This document shows, piece by piece, positions 25,841 to 35,934 of a stretch of 64,000 nt of DNA. The number at the start of each line of letters is the position of its first letter. Positions within the stretch are counted from its first letter, which is position 1. The notes under the pieces are model-generated. The model saw only the letters and a list, made by a program, of their open reading frames with translations. It was not told the origin of the DNA and made no database searches. This DNA is from Synechococcus sp. CS-1330 (GTDB lineage: Bacteria > Cyanobacteriota > Cyanobacteriia > PCC-6307 > Cyanobiaceae): contig JAHLYR010000008.1 of the NCBI GenBank assembly GCA_025128025.1, positions 1 through 64,000 on the forward strand. Direction: 5' to 3'. A program made the translations under genes and the position numbers.

Positions 25841-26572
25841 TCATGCCTGAGGAATTGGCTCCGCCTCCAACAGCACCATGCCGCTACCCACACGGGCGAC
25901 CTGGGCCAGCAGATTGCCGCCAGGGGCTACCAGGCGCAGCCGCTCGTAACCCAACTCACGGCTGCGCTGCAACCAGAGATCGGCCTGCTGCTGGCGGCGC
26001 TGCAATGGCAAGCCTCCCCAGGGACTCACCAGCTCCAGATCGAGCAGCCCCTGCTCTGGGTGGGGGCGAGCAGAAGCAATGCAGCCATCGGGGTCGTCGT
26101 TTGAGAGCAGGGCCAGCAGGGGGTCGAGCTCAAGGCGCGTGGCTGGAGCAGGCTCTGCAAGCTCAGGAGGCTCAGGAGAGCTTGAAGCTAGACCAACAGA
26201 GCGGGGGGCAACTTGTTCAAATACTTGTTCAACAACTGGTTGAACGGCTGAACTATCCGCAATATCAAAAGTGGTGGGGGTGGGAGCAAAAGTTTTTATA
26301 AGCAGCGTCAGCAAACACGCCAACACAGCCAAGCCAAGGGCTAGCAGCACCGGCCAAAAAAAGGCCGCAAGCCCTTGGGGCCAGAAGCCAGGCACCGATA
26401 AATCCCCCTCACGGTTGCGGCGCACCAGCTCCCGCAGCTTGAGCACCGTGCTGGCCAAGGCGGCACGCAGGTCCACTGCAAGGCGGCCCCAAGGTTCTAC
26501 GTAAGGGGCCGGATAGGGAGCTGGTGGCTCCGAACGGCCCGACCTATCGGGGGCGGAAGTGGGTGGCGTCAC
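25841..26572 (-). CDS. Conserved membrane-anchored protein, function unknown
   Basis: A 243-residue protein with a Pro-rich cytosolic N-terminus of about 65 residues, one predicted membrane helix (FFWPVLLALGLAVLACLLTLL, near 72-92), a Pro/Glu/Val-rich linker, and a C-terminal domain of about 110 residues (DPDGCIASARPHPEQGLLDL to the end). I do not recognise the family; it looks like a cyanobacterial conserved hypothetical. The start is GTG at 26572 or TTG at 26575. It lies between glgA and murF, 28 bases before the murF start, and is probably cotranscribed. Confidence 0.6.
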   Translation of the reverse strand: MTPPTSAPDRSGRSEPPAPYPAPYVEPWGRLAVDLRAALASTVLKLRELVRRNREGDLSVPGFWPQGLAAFFWPVLLALGLAVLACLLTLLIKTFAPTPTTFDIADSSAVQPVVEQVFEQVAPRSVGLASSSPEPPELAEPAPATRLELDPLLALLSNDDPDGCIASARPHPEQGLLDLELVSPWGGLPLQRRQQQADLWLQRSRELGYERLRLVAPGGNLLAQVARVGSGMVLLEAEPIPQA

Positions 26573-26582
26573 CAAAAGCGGT

Positions 26583-28055
26583 TCAACGGCGCTTCAGCAG
26601 GGAAGCAAGGCCCCGCCGGCTGGGGTCAGCATCTTGACCTTGGGAGAAACGCTCAACCGCGGCAGCCTCAGGGGTTGGCTCTTTTACCCCGCAAACGTCG
26701 CGGTACATGGCGTCGTATTCGAGCGCCGAGCGAGCCCAGCTGAAGTCCACGCCCATGCCCCGGCGCTGGAGTTCCTGCCAACTGGCCTGATTGCGGTAGG
26801 CCTCCCAGGAGCGCACGATTGCCGTATAGAAATCGATTGGCTCATAGCGATCGAAGCCATAGCCGTTGCCACTGCCAGCGAGGGGGTCGTTGGGGGGCAC
26901 GGTGTCCACCAGACCGCCCACCATCCGCACCACCGGAATCGAGCCATAGCGCATCGCCAGCATCTGGCTGATACCGCAGGGCTCAAAGCGACTCGGCATC
27001 AAGAAGGCGTCGCTGCCGGCATAGATCAACCTTGAAAGGGCATCGTCGTAGGTGAGGAAAACGGCGAAGCGGCCGGGATGGCGCGCTGCCATCTGCCATA
27101 GCCCCGACTCATAGGTGCGATCTCCCGTGCCCAGCACGACAACCTGGCTGTCGGTGTAGGCCAACACCCGATCAGCAACCTGCAGCAGCAGATCGACACC
27201 TTTTTGATCGACTAGCCGGCTCACCATTCCCATTAGGTAGGAGCGGGGATTCACAGCCAAGCCAAAGCGCTCCTGCAAGGCCTGCTTATTAAGGGCCCGG
27301 GGGGCTAAATCCGCAGCCGAAAACTGGGCTGGCAGGCTGGCATCAGTGGCTGGATTCCAGTCTTCCGTATCAATGCCGTTGAGGATGCCGCGCAACTTGC
27401 CGCTGATGAAATTCAGCAAGCCATCGAGATGCTCGCCGTATTGAGGCGTGCGGATCTCCATCGCATAGGTGGGGGACACCGCATTGACCCGATCGGCGTA
27501 CAGCAAGGCCGCCGCCATCGTGTGGTCCCCTTGCATATACCAGGGACACCAGGTAATGCGATCAAGTTTCCAGCGCCAAGGGCCCTGATACTTGAGATTG
27601 TGGATTGTGAATACGGTGCTGATCTCCGGGTCTTGATGCATCCATACCGGCAACATGCCTGTGTGCCAGTCGTGGCAGTGCAGCACCTGGGGTTTCCAGT
27701 GATGCCAGCAGAATTCCGCAGTGGCGCTGGCAAAGAAAGTGAAGCGCCAATCCTCGTCTTCACCGCCGTAGATGCGCTCCGGGTCAAACACCGGATGGCC
27801 CACTAAATAGAGAATCAGGCCGTTGGTGGGATGGCGGGCCTCAAAGACAGCGAAGTCATTGCCCATCGTGTGGCCGCGCCAGATGGGTTCGGGCGAAACC
27901 TTCAACTTCGACCACAACTTGCCGTAACCCGGCAAAATAATGCGCACGTCGTGGCCTAAGGCGGCTAGGGCCGGTGGCAGGGAACCCACCACATCGCCCA
28001 TGCCCCCGACCTTGATCATCGGAGCGCATTCGGCCGCCGCAAACAAGACCCGCAT
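26583..28055 (-). CDS. glgA: Glycogen synthase (ADP-glucose type)
   Basis: A GT5 glucosyltransferase, 490 residues, that elongates glycogen from ADP-glucose, the main carbon store of cyanobacteria. The N-terminal [16 protein letters not shown] near residue 15 binds ADP-glucose. Further hallmarks are [27 protein letters not shown] and the C-terminal [20 protein letters not shown] followed by GGLVDTV. The start is ATG at 28055. A weak inverted repeat (AGAGTT/AACTCT) lies just upstream. glgB is about 32 kb away in the window. Confidence 0.96.
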   Translation of the reverse strand: MRVLFAAAECAPMIKVGGMGDVVGSLPPALAALGHDVRIILPGYGKLWSKLKVSPEPIWRGHTMGNDFAVFEARHPTNGLILYLVGHPVFDPERIYGGEDEDWRFTFFASATAEFCWHHWKPQVLHCHDWHTGMLPVWMHQDPEISTVFTIHNLKYQGPWRWKLDRITWCPWYMQGDHTMAAALLYADRVNAVSPTYAMEIRTPQYGEHLDGLLNFISGKLRGILNGIDTEDWNPATDASLPAQFSAADLAPRALNKQALQERFGLAVNPRSYLMGMVSRLVDQKGVDLLLQVADRVLAYTDSQVVVLGTGDRTYESGLWQMAARHPGRFAVFLTYDDALSRLIYAGSDAFLMPSRFEPCGISQMLAMRYGSIPVVRMVGGLVDTVPPNDPLAGSGNGYGFDRYEPIDFYTAIVRSWEAYRNQASWQELQRRGMGVDFSWARSALEYDAMYRDVCGVKEPTPEAAAVERFSQGQDADPSRRGLASLLKRR

Positions 28056-28095
28056 CCCAGAGTTACCGGAGGTGGGCGCAACTCTACGGGCGTCG

Positions 28096-28659
28096 CTAGG
28101 GCAGCACCGTCACGGGCGTGCCCATCTCCACCAGATCGAACAGTTCCTGCACATGTTCATCCAGTAGGCGCACGCAGCCGTGAGAAACGGCCTGGCCCAC
28201 GCTGTGCCGCTGGGGTGTGCCGTGGAAGCCAGCACTGACGCAACCCTTCACCACAAGGTGCTCGCTGCCGTTGAAGCCGGCGCGGCCCTTGCAGTCGCGG
28301 TGGAAGCCGATCCAGCGGCTGCCGAGGGGGTTGGCAGGTCCAGGCGGGACGCGTTGGCCGGTGGCTGGGTGCTCCCAGGTGGGATCTACCGCCAGCTCGA
28401 TGACCGCAAACTGACCGACCGGGGTCTCCCAGCCCGGCCGGCCGACACCCACTGGAAAGCGTTTGCGCTCCTGGTTGCCCTCTAGTACCAGCAACTGGCG
28501 CTGGCGCCGGTCAAGGACGAGCCGACGCTGCAGGGATGGCTCTCCAGCTGCAACGGCAAGGGGTGGCGCGAAAAAGACAGCTCCCACAAGCAGGAGCGGA
28601 AGCAATCGCAGCAGCCCCAAACAACCCACTGGCCTGGGATGAAATCCGTTTGTTTTCAA
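28096..28659 (-). CDS. L,D-transpeptidase (YkuD domain), exported
   Basis: A 187-residue protein with a signal peptide ([22 protein letters not shown]). The YkuD domain starts [18 protein letters not shown] and includes [12 protein letters not shown] and the active site [15 protein letters not shown], with the catalytic Cys near residue 159. Such enzymes make 3-3 peptidoglycan crosslinks or attach lipoproteins. TTG at 28659 overlaps the menB stop as TTGA, so the gene is coupled to the phylloquinone operon although the functions look unrelated. Confidence 0.88.
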   Translation of the reverse strand: MKTNGFHPRPVGCLGLLRLLPLLLVGAVFFAPPLAVAAGEPSLQRRLVLDRRQRQLLVLEGNQERKRFPVGVGRPGWETPVGQFAVIELAVDPTWEHPATGQRVPPGPANPLGSRWIGFHRDCKGRAGFNGSEHLVVKGCVSAGFHGTPQRHSVGQAVSHGCVRLLDEHVQELFDLVEMGTPVTVLP

Positions 28660-29516
28660 GGTAGCCAGGGAGCATCGGAGAAGTCCGGCGGTCGCTTCTC
28701 AAGGAAGGCATTGCGCCCTTCCTGGCCCTCCGCTGTTCGATAAAAGAGATGGGTGGCCTGGCCGGCCAGTTCCTGAATGCCAGCTAAGCCGTCGGTTTCA
28801 GCGTTGAAGGCAGCCTTGAGGCAGCGGATCGCCGTGGGGCTGTGCTGCAGCACCTCGCGCGCCCAGCTGATCCCCTCCGCCTGCAACTGATCCAAGGGCA
28901 CAACCCCATTCACCAAGCCCATGGCCAAAGCCTGGTCGGCCCCGTATTGACGGCAGAGAAACCAAATCTCCCGTGCCTTGCGCTGGCCCACCACCCGCGC
29001 CAAATAGCCGGCGCCAAAGCCCCCATCAAAACTGCCCACCCGCGGTCCCGTCTGGCCAAATACGGCGTTCTCAGCAGCCAGGCTCAGATCGCAAAGCAGG
29101 TGCAGCACCTGGCCACCACCAATCGCGTAACCCGCCACCAGGGCAATCACCACCTTCGGCAAGCTGCGGATCAGGCGCTGCAGATCCAGCACATTGAGCC
29201 GGGGCAAGCCCGACTCGTCGAGATAGCCCCCATCGCCGCGCACGCTTTGATCGCCGCCAGCGCAAAAGGCCCAGCCACCATCAACCGCTGGGCCGGCGCC
29301 GGTAAACAACACCACCCCGACCCGAGGGTTGTCGCGGACTCGGGAAAAGGCGTCGCAAAGCTCGTGCACGGTGCGGGGCCGGAAGGCGTTGCGCTTGTGG
29401 GGTCGATTGATCGTGATGCGGGCGATCCCCTCCTCGCATAGGTCAAAAAGGATGTCCTCGTAGGTGCCGGCGGGCTGCCACTGCACCGCTGCCGGGGTCT
29501 GGGAGGAAGGGCTCAA
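28656..29516 (-). CDS. menB: 1,4-dihydroxy-2-naphthoyl-CoA synthase
   Basis: A crotonase-fold enzyme (286 residues) closing the naphthoquinone ring in phylloquinone synthesis, needed for photosystem I. Typical MenB segments are [35 protein letters not shown] (oxyanion region), [19 protein letters not shown] and [18 protein letters not shown]. The start is TTG at 29516, overlapping the menD stop as TTGA. A GTG ten codons in is the alternative. The order menD-menB is a natural pathway pair. Confidence 0.95.
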   Translation of the reverse strand: MSPSSQTPAAVQWQPAGTYEDILFDLCEEGIARITINRPHKRNAFRPRTVHELCDAFSRVRDNPRVGVVLFTGAGPAVDGGWAFCAGGDQSVRGDGGYLDESGLPRLNVLDLQRLIRSLPKVVIALVAGYAIGGGQVLHLLCDLSLAAENAVFGQTGPRVGSFDGGFGAGYLARVVGQRKAREIWFLCRQYGADQALAMGLVNGVVPLDQLQAEGISWAREVLQHSPTAIRCLKAAFNAETDGLAGIQELAGQATHLFYRTAEGQEGRNAFLEKRPPDFSDAPWLP

Positions 29517-31363
29517 GGCTGCATCAGGGCTTGGGCAGCCATTCTGCGCAAGGTCTGGCGCCTGAGCGCATCGGCGCGGCGATCGCTCACCAGCTCAAGC
29601 AGCGCCAGCGGCTGCTGCAGCGCCCAGTCCAGCTGGGCTGGCAAGCCAGCAAGCTGCTGCACCCTGCGCCCCGGCACGCCATGGGCGGCAGCCAAAGCCA
29701 AGTGATCAAGCTGCTGGGGCATGGCAAACAGCCTCTCGAAATCCATGACCTGCTCAGGCGTTGTGCGAATCGGCAGCTGCTCAAAGATGCCGCCACCGCC
29801 GTTGTTGATCAGGATCACGGTGAGACGACCCTTTAGTTGGCGCTGCCAGAGCCAGCCATGGCTGTCATGGAGTAGGGCCAGATCACCCGTGAGCAGCACC
29901 GCCTGGCCATGGGCCTCAGCGACCCCGCAGGCGATCGAGAGGGTGCCATCGATGCCGGAGGCCCCTCGGAACCCATAAACCGGTCGCCAGGGGGCTGTGG
30001 GATTGGCGAAGCTCTCCCAATCGCGCACTGGGCTGCTGTTGGCAAGCACCAGCGGTAAGCCGGCGGGCAGCAGAAGCCCCAGCTGGCGCGCCAAACAAAG
30101 CTCGTTAACTCCATTTCCAGCCCCCTCACTGTTGGCTAGCTGCTGATCTAGCCAGAGCTGTAAGTGCTGCTCCCGCTGCCGCCAGCGGGCTCCAAACCGC
30201 AGGGCCTCGCCACTGGGGCCACCAGCCCAAAAAGCTGGCGGCAAGCTGGCACTCCAGCCGGCCAGTCCGGCGGCGCTCTGCTGGCAACCGCTGCCGTGAT
30301 AACCGCTGCCGAGCGGATCAAGACATCTTGGCTCGCCCTCACTGACAAGCCACTGGAGAGACTCCTGGTCGGCCAGCCAGCGCTGCAGGCGGCGGCTGGC
30401 GGGCAAGGGGCCAAGGCGCAACACCTGGGCTGAACGCAGCTTGGGTTCAGGAGCCTCGAGCAGTAGGTCGTAGCTGCTGATCAAATCCAGTTCAGCCAAC
30501 CCCCTCAGCCCGCTAAGGCCATCGGCCAGCACGGGCCAGCCCGTGCGCCGCTGCCAGCGCAGCAAAGCCTCCACATAACCAGTCCAGTGCTGGGGCAAGC
30601 CGCGCCAGGGACCAGCCACAACCACCCCAGGCTGGTCTGGATCGGGAGCGGGGCTGAAGGGCCTTGCCTGGATCCCTGATCCAGTTGCACTCAGGGCGAG
30701 CTCGCCCCATGGAGGGGGCGTTATCTCAAGGGAAGCGTGGGCCGTTGCCTCAAGAAGCGCCGGCCCGCCTGCATGCAGGGGTTCAGCAAAGGGAAGGTTG
30801 AGGTGCACTGGCCCCGGGGCCAGACCAGGGGGCTGGGTTGCAGACCATGCCTGGCGAGCCAGGGCAGCGATTGCAGCATGCGTCATGGCAGCCAGTCCAG
30901 TGCCATCGCCCTGGCCAAACCAGCGCACACTGGCGGCCAGAAAGCTTTCCTGGTTCACGGTCTGGTTGGCCCCACAGCCCTTGAGCCGGCTGGGGCGATC
31001 AGCGCTAATCAGCAATAGGGGAATGGCGCCATAGTCCGCCTCCACCGCGGCGGGCAGCAGGTTTGCCACTGCAGTGCCCGAGGTGGTGACAACTGCAACT
31101 GCTTTGCCAGTGGCCCTGGCCAATCCCAGGGCAAAAAAGGCGGCAGAGCGCTCGTCAATGGCGGTGTAGAGCGCCAGCCCGCGCGGCTCAAGCACGCCAA
31201 GGGCCAGGGCCAGAGCACCGGAGCGACTGCCCGGACACAGGACAGCCTGGCTTAGCCCCTGCTCCATCAGGGCCTTCAGCAGCTGCAGCGCCGCCTCGAG
31301 ATTGCGACGGGCCAACTCCACGCCAGGGCGGTTCAGGATGGATTGATCCAGTTTCCACTGCAC
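29513..31363 (-). CDS. menD: SEPHCHC synthase (MenD)
   Basis: A thiamine-diphosphate enzyme joining isochorismate and 2-oxoglutarate, the first committed step to phylloquinone. Conserved parts are [16 protein letters not shown] near residue 40, [18 protein letters not shown] with the catalytic Glu near 70, [14 protein letters not shown], and the ThDP/metal-binding [15 protein letters not shown] near 490 followed by [14 protein letters not shown]. The frame opens with GTG at 31363, only 2 bases from the divergent lepB start. GTG at 31321 would give a 602-residue protein nearer the usual N-terminus and is a serious alternative. Confidence 0.92.
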   Translation of the reverse strand: MQWKLDQSILNRPGVELARRNLEAALQLLKALMEQGLSQAVLCPGSRSGALALALGVLEPRGLALYTAIDERSAAFFALGLARATGKAVAVVTTSGTAVANLLPAAVEADYGAIPLLLISADRPSRLKGCGANQTVNQESFLAASVRWFGQGDGTGLAAMTHAAIAALARQAWSATQPPGLAPGPVHLNLPFAEPLHAGGPALLEATAHASLEITPPPWGELALSATGSGIQARPFSPAPDPDQPGVVVAGPWRGLPQHWTGYVEALLRWQRRTGWPVLADGLSGLRGLAELDLISSYDLLLEAPEPKLRSAQVLRLGPLPASRRLQRWLADQESLQWLVSEGEPRCLDPLGSGYHGSGCQQSAAGLAGWSASLPPAFWAGGPSGEALRFGARWRQREQHLQLWLDQQLANSEGAGNGVNELCLARQLGLLLPAGLPLVLANSSPVRDWESFANPTAPWRPVYGFRGASGIDGTLSIACGVAEAHGQAVLLTGDLALLHDSHGWLWQRQLKGRLTVILINNGGGGIFEQLPIRTTPEQVMDFERLFAMPQQLDHLALAAAHGVPGRRVQQLAGLPAQLDWALQQPLALLELVSDRRADALRRQTLRRMAAQALMQP

Positions 31364-31365
31364 CC

Positions 31366-31974
31366 TTGTCGTCCTCGCCCCGCAGCAGCGCTCCCAGCCT
31401 GGTCGAAACCCTGCGCCGCCAGGTGGTGCCAGTGCTGGTCTGGGTGCTGCTGGCCCTAGTGCTGCGCTGGGCGGTGCTGGAGCCCCGCTGGATTCCCTCG
31501 GGATCGATGCTCCCGGCCCTGCAACTGCAGGATCGGGTGCTGGTGGAGAAGCTGCGCGCCCGGCTGCATCGCCCCATACCGATCGGCACCGTGGTGGTCT
31601 TCCATCCCCCCGCAGCCCTGCTAGCAGCTGGCTACGACCCCAAGGCGGCCCTGATCAAGCGGGTGGTCGCACAAGCGGGCGATGCAGTGGAGGTGCGTGA
31701 TGGCGTGCTGTGGCGCAACGGCAGCAAGGCGGCAATTGATTGGTCAGCCGAACCGATGAACTACCAACTGGAACCCCTCACAGTGCCCCCAGACCATCTG
31801 CTGGTTTTGGGAGACAACCGCAATGCCAGCTTGGATTCCCACCTCTGGGGGCCCCTGCCGCAAAGGGCCTTGATCGGCACAGCGGTGCTTCGTTACTGGC
31901 CCCTCAATCGGTTCGGCTGGTTACGGATCTCCGCCATGGGCCACCCCCCTGGTAAGCCGGATGAGCTGGGGTAA
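31366..31974 (+). CDS. lepB: Signal peptidase I
   Basis: A 202-residue membrane-anchored leader peptidase that removes signal peptides in the periplasm or thylakoid lumen. After an N-terminal helix (VVPVLVWVLLALVLRWAVL) comes the catalytic Ser in RWIPSGSMLPAL (near residue 47) and the Lys in LIKRVVAQAGD (near 98), then the conserved LGDNRNASLDSHLWGPLP. The start is uncertain: TTG at 31366 opens the frame, and a GTG codon follows about 19 residues on. It is divergent from menD with almost no space, so the two promoters must lie inside the coding regions or the true starts lie further in. Confidence 0.9.
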   Translation: MSSSPRSSAPSLVETLRRQVVPVLVWVLLALVLRWAVLEPRWIPSGSMLPALQLQDRVLVEKLRARLHRPIPIGTVVVFHPPAALLAAGYDPKAALIKRVVAQAGDAVEVRDGVLWRNGSKAAIDWSAEPMNYQLEPLTVPPDHLLVLGDNRNASLDSHLWGPLPQRALIGTAVLRYWPLNRFGWLRISAMGHPPGKPDELG

Positions 31975-31980
31975 GGTGCA

Positions 31981-32364
31981 ATGCGGATGCAGAGCTCGCC
32001 GGCGATGTTCAACCCGGAGTTCCTGACCACCGATAACGAAGCGATCAGCGGTAACTCGTTGATTCAGTACCTGCAGGAGCAATCTCCTGATGTACTGCAA
32101 AGGGTTGCTCGCTCAGCCAGTGGCGACATCCAAGACATCATTCGCCACAACGTCCAAGGCCTGTTGGGGATGCTTCCCGGCGAGCAGTTCGAGGTCAAGA
32201 TTCAGACCAACCGAGAAAACCTTGCTGGCCTGCTGGCTTCGGCGATGATGACCGGTTACTTCCTGCGCCAGATGGAACAGCGCATGGAACTGGACACGAG
32301 CCTGCTGAGCTGCGGAGACCTGGACAGCGACCTCGATGCCGACCCAGGCGAGCTCAGGCTCTGA
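31981..32364 (+). CDS. DUF760 family protein
   Basis: A 127-residue soluble protein matching the cyanobacterial/plastid DUF760 family, whose function is unknown: SLIQYLQEQSPDVLQRVARS, DIIRHNVQGLLGMLPGEQF and LLASAMMTGYFLRQMEQRM. The ATG at 31981 is used; internal ATGs at residues 3 and 9 are alternatives. It follows lepB by 6 bases on the same strand and ends facing the convergent DUF4336 gene 12 bases away, with an Asp-rich tail. Confidence 0.85.
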   Translation: MRMQSSPAMFNPEFLTTDNEAISGNSLIQYLQEQSPDVLQRVARSASGDIQDIIRHNVQGLLGMLPGEQFEVKIQTNRENLAGLLASAMMTGYFLRQMEQRMELDTSLLSCGDLDSDLDADPGELRL

Positions 32365-32376
32365 GTTGGCTCAAGC

Positions 32377-33585
32377 TCAGAAATCCCCTGGTGCAAGCTC
32401 CGCGGGCTGCTCCGGCACGACTCCATAGCGCAGAAGGGTTTTGTCAATGCCGCTCAGGTAAGCCCAACTGCCGCTGTCTGGTGCCCAATCTCGCCCTTCC
32501 AAGCAGTCTGCAAGCTCCCTTAATTGCTGGGGGCTGCAGGCCACCGGAGCTTGGTAATGGGCCGGCACCAGCCAGCGGATTTCGGCATGGCCAGCCAAAT
32601 TGCGGATCCAGGTCACCAGGGCGGCCCGGCAGCGGGGAAACACCAGCCGCTCCAAGACAGGCGCCACCAGCAGTGCAGCCTCAGGGCCGGGCACCAGCCG
32701 CCGAAATTCAGCCTGCCAGCCCTCCTGCCAGCGGAAGGGATAGAGGCCGAAATAGGCCCGAGGCGAGCGCACCCCCGCGGCCAGCAGGCCGGAAAGCAGC
32801 TCCCTGATTCCAGGGACCTGCAGATGGTCTGGGCGGAGATAGGAGGCAAACAACACCAGTCGCTGCCAGCCCTGCCTGCGGCAATCAGGAGTGTCCAGCA
32901 AGGGCGCATCACCGCGATCCCTGGCATGGAAAAGCAGCGGCGTCGGATCGGCATCAAATAGTTCTGGGGGTTGCTCGCTGATGGCCACTAGGGCATCGGT
33001 GAGCAGCAGGCAACCACTGGCGCGGTGCAGGCAGGCCGCCTCCATGAAGGTGCCCAGGCCTAGGTCTAGAGGCCCGAGCGGCAGCCAGTGCAGCTCTTCG
33101 GCATGGGGAAGGCCCTGCTCAAACAACACCCGGGTGCGCTGGGCCGGGAACCCCAACCAGGCCAGCGGCAGCGGCAAGGGGAAGCTCCACTGCCTTGGTG
33201 TCACCCACACCTGGGCGGCAGGGAAAGCCCTTGCCATCGCCGGCACCGGCAGCTTGTGCTCGAGGCCAGAGCTGGTGGGCAGCACGATCGTGCAAACGGG
33301 CCCGTAGCGGTGTTCCAGCTCGGTAAGCGCTGCCCGCACCTCTCCAGTGGGGGGCACGGGGGCATAAAGCAACAGCCCAGCCCGCAAACGCACCACCGTC
33401 ATCCGGATCGGCACTGCCACGTAAAACACCCCCTGGAGCTGCTCGAAACTCCAGACCTGGCCAGGGATTAATTCGCGCACCAAGGTGCGGCGGCGGCCGT
33501 AGGGGTAGAGCGGCAACAGGGGCCACCAGGGCCAGCTCTGATCTGCGCTGGGCGCAGCTATATCTCGGCTGGGGAGCTGGTTCAC
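32377..33585 (-). CDS. DUF4336 family protein, possibly metallo-beta-lactamase-like
   Basis: A 402-residue protein. The N-terminal half (WWPLLPLYPYGRRRTLVREL, then VFYVAVPIRMTVVRLRAGLL and LEHRYGPVCTIVLPTSSGLEH) matches DUF4336. The alternation of beta strands and a His after VLPTSSG is reminiscent of a metallo-beta-lactamase fold, but the full HxHxDH ligand set is not seen. Activity is unknown. The frame opens at 33612, but GTG at 33585, right after the ZIP stop (TGAGGTG), is the likelier start. It is the last gene of the DUF697-ZIP-DUF4336 operon. Confidence 0.75.
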   Translation of the reverse strand: MNQLPSRDIAAPSADQSWPWWPLLPLYPYGRRRTLVRELIPGQVWSFEQLQGVFYVAVPIRMTVVRLRAGLLLYAPVPPTGEVRAALTELEHRYGPVCTIVLPTSSGLEHKLPVPAMARAFPAAQVWVTPRQWSFPLPLPLAWLGFPAQRTRVLFEQGLPHAEELHWLPLGPLDLGLGTFMEAACLHRASGCLLLTDALVAISEQPPELFDADPTPLLFHARDRGDAPLLDTPDCRRQGWQRLVLFASYLRPDHLQVPGIRELLSGLLAAGVRSPRAYFGLYPFRWQEGWQAEFRRLVPGPEAALLVAPVLERLVFPRCRAALVTWIRNLAGHAEIRWLVPAHYQAPVACSPQQLRELADCLEGRDWAPDSGSWAYLSGIDKTLLRYGVVPEQPAELAPGDF

Positions 33586-33586
33586 C

Positions 33587-34387
33587 TCAGGCCAGCAGCA
33601 CCAAGCTGACACTCATCACCAGCATTCCTGCCGTGAGGCCAGCAATCATGACGTGGTGATGGGCCCCTGTGCGCTGGGCGGCAGGCAGCAATTCATCGAA
33701 GCAGATGTAAACCATCAATCCGGCGACGCTGGCAAAAACCAATCCCATTACCGTGTCGCTGAGAAATGTTTTTAAAAAGACGTAGCCCACCACTGCACCG
33801 ATGGGCTCGGCAAGCCCTGAGGCGAAAGACACCCAAAAAGCAGTACGGCGGCTGCCAGTGGCGTAATACACCGGAGCTGAAATCGCCAAGCCCTCGGGAA
33901 TGTTGTGGATGGCAATCGCAATGGCGATGCTGATGCCAAGCCTGGGACTTGAGAGGGCTCCAACAAAGGTGGCTAAACCCTCTGGAAAATTGTGGATGGC
34001 AATCGCTAGAGCCGAAAACAGGCCTGTGCGCAGCAAGTTCTGAGACTGTACCCCTGGCAAATTGGCCTCAGGAAGGGTCAGATCATGGCTGGGTAGGGCA
34101 TTGTCGATCAGGGCAATCAACACCATGCCGGCAAAAAACGCCAGCACGGTGACCGCATAGCCGGTGGTGGCTCCAAGCCCGATGGCCAGCGATTCCCTGG
34201 CCTTAGGAAATATCTCCACAAAGGAGACAAAAATCATCACGCCAGCCGAAAAGCTCAATGACAAACTGAGCAACTTGGGGCTGAATCGCCTCGACACCAG
34301 GCCAAGCAAACTGCCAAGCCCGGTGCAAAGGCCGGCTGCCAGGGTGAGCAGAAAGGCAAACAACACCCGCTGATCAAGGTCAATCAA
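33587..34387 (-). CDS. ZIP-family metal transporter (ZupT-like)
   Basis: A 266-residue inner-membrane transporter with about eight helices. The metal-binding helices carry IAIHNFPEGLATF near residue 130 and IAIHNIPEGLAIS near 160, the paired HNxPEG motifs of ZIP proteins, plus FVEIFPKARE upstream. ZIP proteins import Zn2+, Fe2+ or Mn2+; the metal cannot be told from sequence. Although the frame opens at 34453, TTG at 34387 overlaps the upstream stop as TTGA and starts just before the first helix, so I chose it. A CDF exporter sits divergently about 1.5 kb away. Confidence 0.9.
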   Translation of the reverse strand: MIDLDQRVLFAFLLTLAAGLCTGLGSLLGLVSRRFSPKLLSLSLSFSAGVMIFVSFVEIFPKARESLAIGLGATTGYAVTVLAFFAGMVLIALIDNALPSHDLTLPEANLPGVQSQNLLRTGLFSALAIAIHNFPEGLATFVGALSSPRLGISIAIAIAIHNIPEGLAISAPVYYATGSRRTAFWVSFASGLAEPIGAVVGYVFLKTFLSDTVMGLVFASVAGLMVYICFDELLPAAQRTGAHHHVMIAGLTAGMLVMSVSLVLLA

Positions 34388-35811
34388 GGGGTTGGCTCCG
34401 CTGCCATCAGATCTGAGCAATTCATGCTGGCAGGGGGCAGGTTGCAAAGCCATTGCCGGCCCTGCTCGATAAACGCAGGCCAGTCGAGTTTTTCAGCCGC
34501 CGCTGCCTGGGCCACCAACAGGGGTGCCTGGCGTTTGATCTCGGCGAGATCCGGCTCGCTCACCCCCGCCGAGAGGGCCAACATGTCAGCCATGGACCGG
34601 GCCACAACCCTGGTGAGATAGGCGGCGCTGAGGGCCTGCAACGCCCCCCCCACCAGCCAGGTGGCGCCATGCAACTTGACCAGGCCAGTTAGAAGCTGGC
34701 TGCTCCACTCCACTACCCCCTGGGCGAGGGCTGCCTTGGCCAGTTCGCTAGCGGCGGCCTGCAGTTGCTCGAAAGTCCAAGGGCAATCCCAAAGGCGAGC
34801 CATTTCGCGCAGCATTAAGCCATTAGCCACCGCAAGCACCAGCAAATCAAGGCTCGGCAGGGGCGCCGCCACCACCCCAGCCGCCACCAGCCATTGGGTG
34901 CGCCGCTGCAGCGGCAGAAAGTGCTGGCGCCGCAGCTGCTCGAGATTGCACTGCCACTGGCTGTGCAATTGCTCAAGACGACGCAGCTGGCGGCTGCGGC
35001 GCAGCTCCGCTCCGCCACTGGCGAGATGCCGGGCTAGGGGCGAAACGCTGGCTGTAAGGGTCGTGGGTAGGCCATCCCAAAAAAGCAGACGCCTGGAAAG
35101 CTCTTGCCCAAGCTGGGAGCGCAATTCAGCGGCAAGAGCTTCACGAGACTGGTCATCACTGGGGCAATCCACCAGCAGCCATGCGGGCTGGGCTGCGGGT
35201 AGGGCCTCGAGCCAGCGCAGATCAGCGGCGGATAGAGGAGTGCGCAGATGGTGGATCAGCAGGTCGCAGGCAGCAAATACTTCAGGCCAAGACCAATCGG
35301 CACTCCAGGCCGGCAAGGGATGGGCCCAGTGAAGCTGAAGTGTCTCGGGACCACGCAGGGCCCCAATCAGATCTGGTTGCAGAGCCAGAGCCGGAGGGCA
35401 GGTACCCACCAGGGCCAACTGCAAGCCCTGCCGCTCCAGCTCCTGGCGCAGGGCTGCCAGTTGGTCCTTGCGCAACTGGCTATCAAGCTCAGCCTGGGCT
35501 GGAGCAGGCTCCCCTGCCAAACGTAAAAACTGAGCCTCAAGCTGCTCCAGGCGACCCAGCCAGCCGGGCACATCCGTGGGGGCTGGCCCCCGGGGTTGGC
35601 GGCGGCGCAGCAGCAAAGCACCCAGGCCCAGGCCAGCCAAGGTGAGGCCAGAGGCGATGGGCAGGTGGCTCAATCGCAGCAGCCCATCGAGGGCAAACCA
35701 GCCCATAACCCCGGTGCCGATAGCCGGCAGCCAAGGTTTGAGGGTCGTGGGCATGGCCTGGCGGACCATGGCTAACCCGGCGAGCTGGGGGAGGGTCACC
35801 GGCGGCGTCAA
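34384..35811 (-). CDS. DUF697 (YcjF-type) membrane protein with degenerate GTPase domain
   Basis: A 475-residue protein. Two hydrophobic segments near the N-terminus (GVMGWFALDGLL, GLTLAGLGLGALLLRRR) lead into a GTPase-like domain whose P-loop position reads LALVGTCPPALALQPDLIG, lacking the GKS/T of an active P-loop. LLVDCPSDDQS stands near the expected G4 region. The C-terminal DUF697 helices include WLVAAGVVAAPLPSLDLLVLAVANGLML. Family function is unclear; loss of the P-loop lysine suggests no GTP hydrolysis. The start is uncertain (TTG 35811, GTG 35799 or ATG 35769). The ZIP gene follows with a TTGA overlap. Confidence 0.75.
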   Translation of the reverse strand: MTPPVTLPQLAGLAMVRQAMPTTLKPWLPAIGTGVMGWFALDGLLRLSHLPIASGLTLAGLGLGALLLRRRQPRGPAPTDVPGWLGRLEQLEAQFLRLAGEPAPAQAELDSQLRKDQLAALRQELERQGLQLALVGTCPPALALQPDLIGALRGPETLQLHWAHPLPAWSADWSWPEVFAACDLLIHHLRTPLSAADLRWLEALPAAQPAWLLVDCPSDDQSREALAAELRSQLGQELSRRLLFWDGLPTTLTASVSPLARHLASGGAELRRSRQLRRLEQLHSQWQCNLEQLRRQHFLPLQRRTQWLVAAGVVAAPLPSLDLLVLAVANGLMLREMARLWDCPWTFEQLQAAASELAKAALAQGVVEWSSQLLTGLVKLHGATWLVGGALQALSAAYLTRVVARSMADMLALSAGVSEPDLAEIKRQAPLLVAQAAAAEKLDWPAFIEQGRQWLCNLPPASMNCSDLMAAEPTP

Positions 35812-35934
35812 CGGCGCTGGACAAGCTGAAGCATCTTTAGCTCAGCTTGAGACGCTGCGCAGGCGGCAAATGCCAATAGCTTGGGCGCGAGTCGGGGGTT
35901 TGCCTTGCCAGCTCCAGGAGTAAGGGACAACCCA

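Noticed and set aside
34384-35811. Active GTPase in the DUF697 protein
   Set aside because: The P-loop position reads GTCPPALAL with no Lys-Ser/Thr, so I describe it as degenerate.
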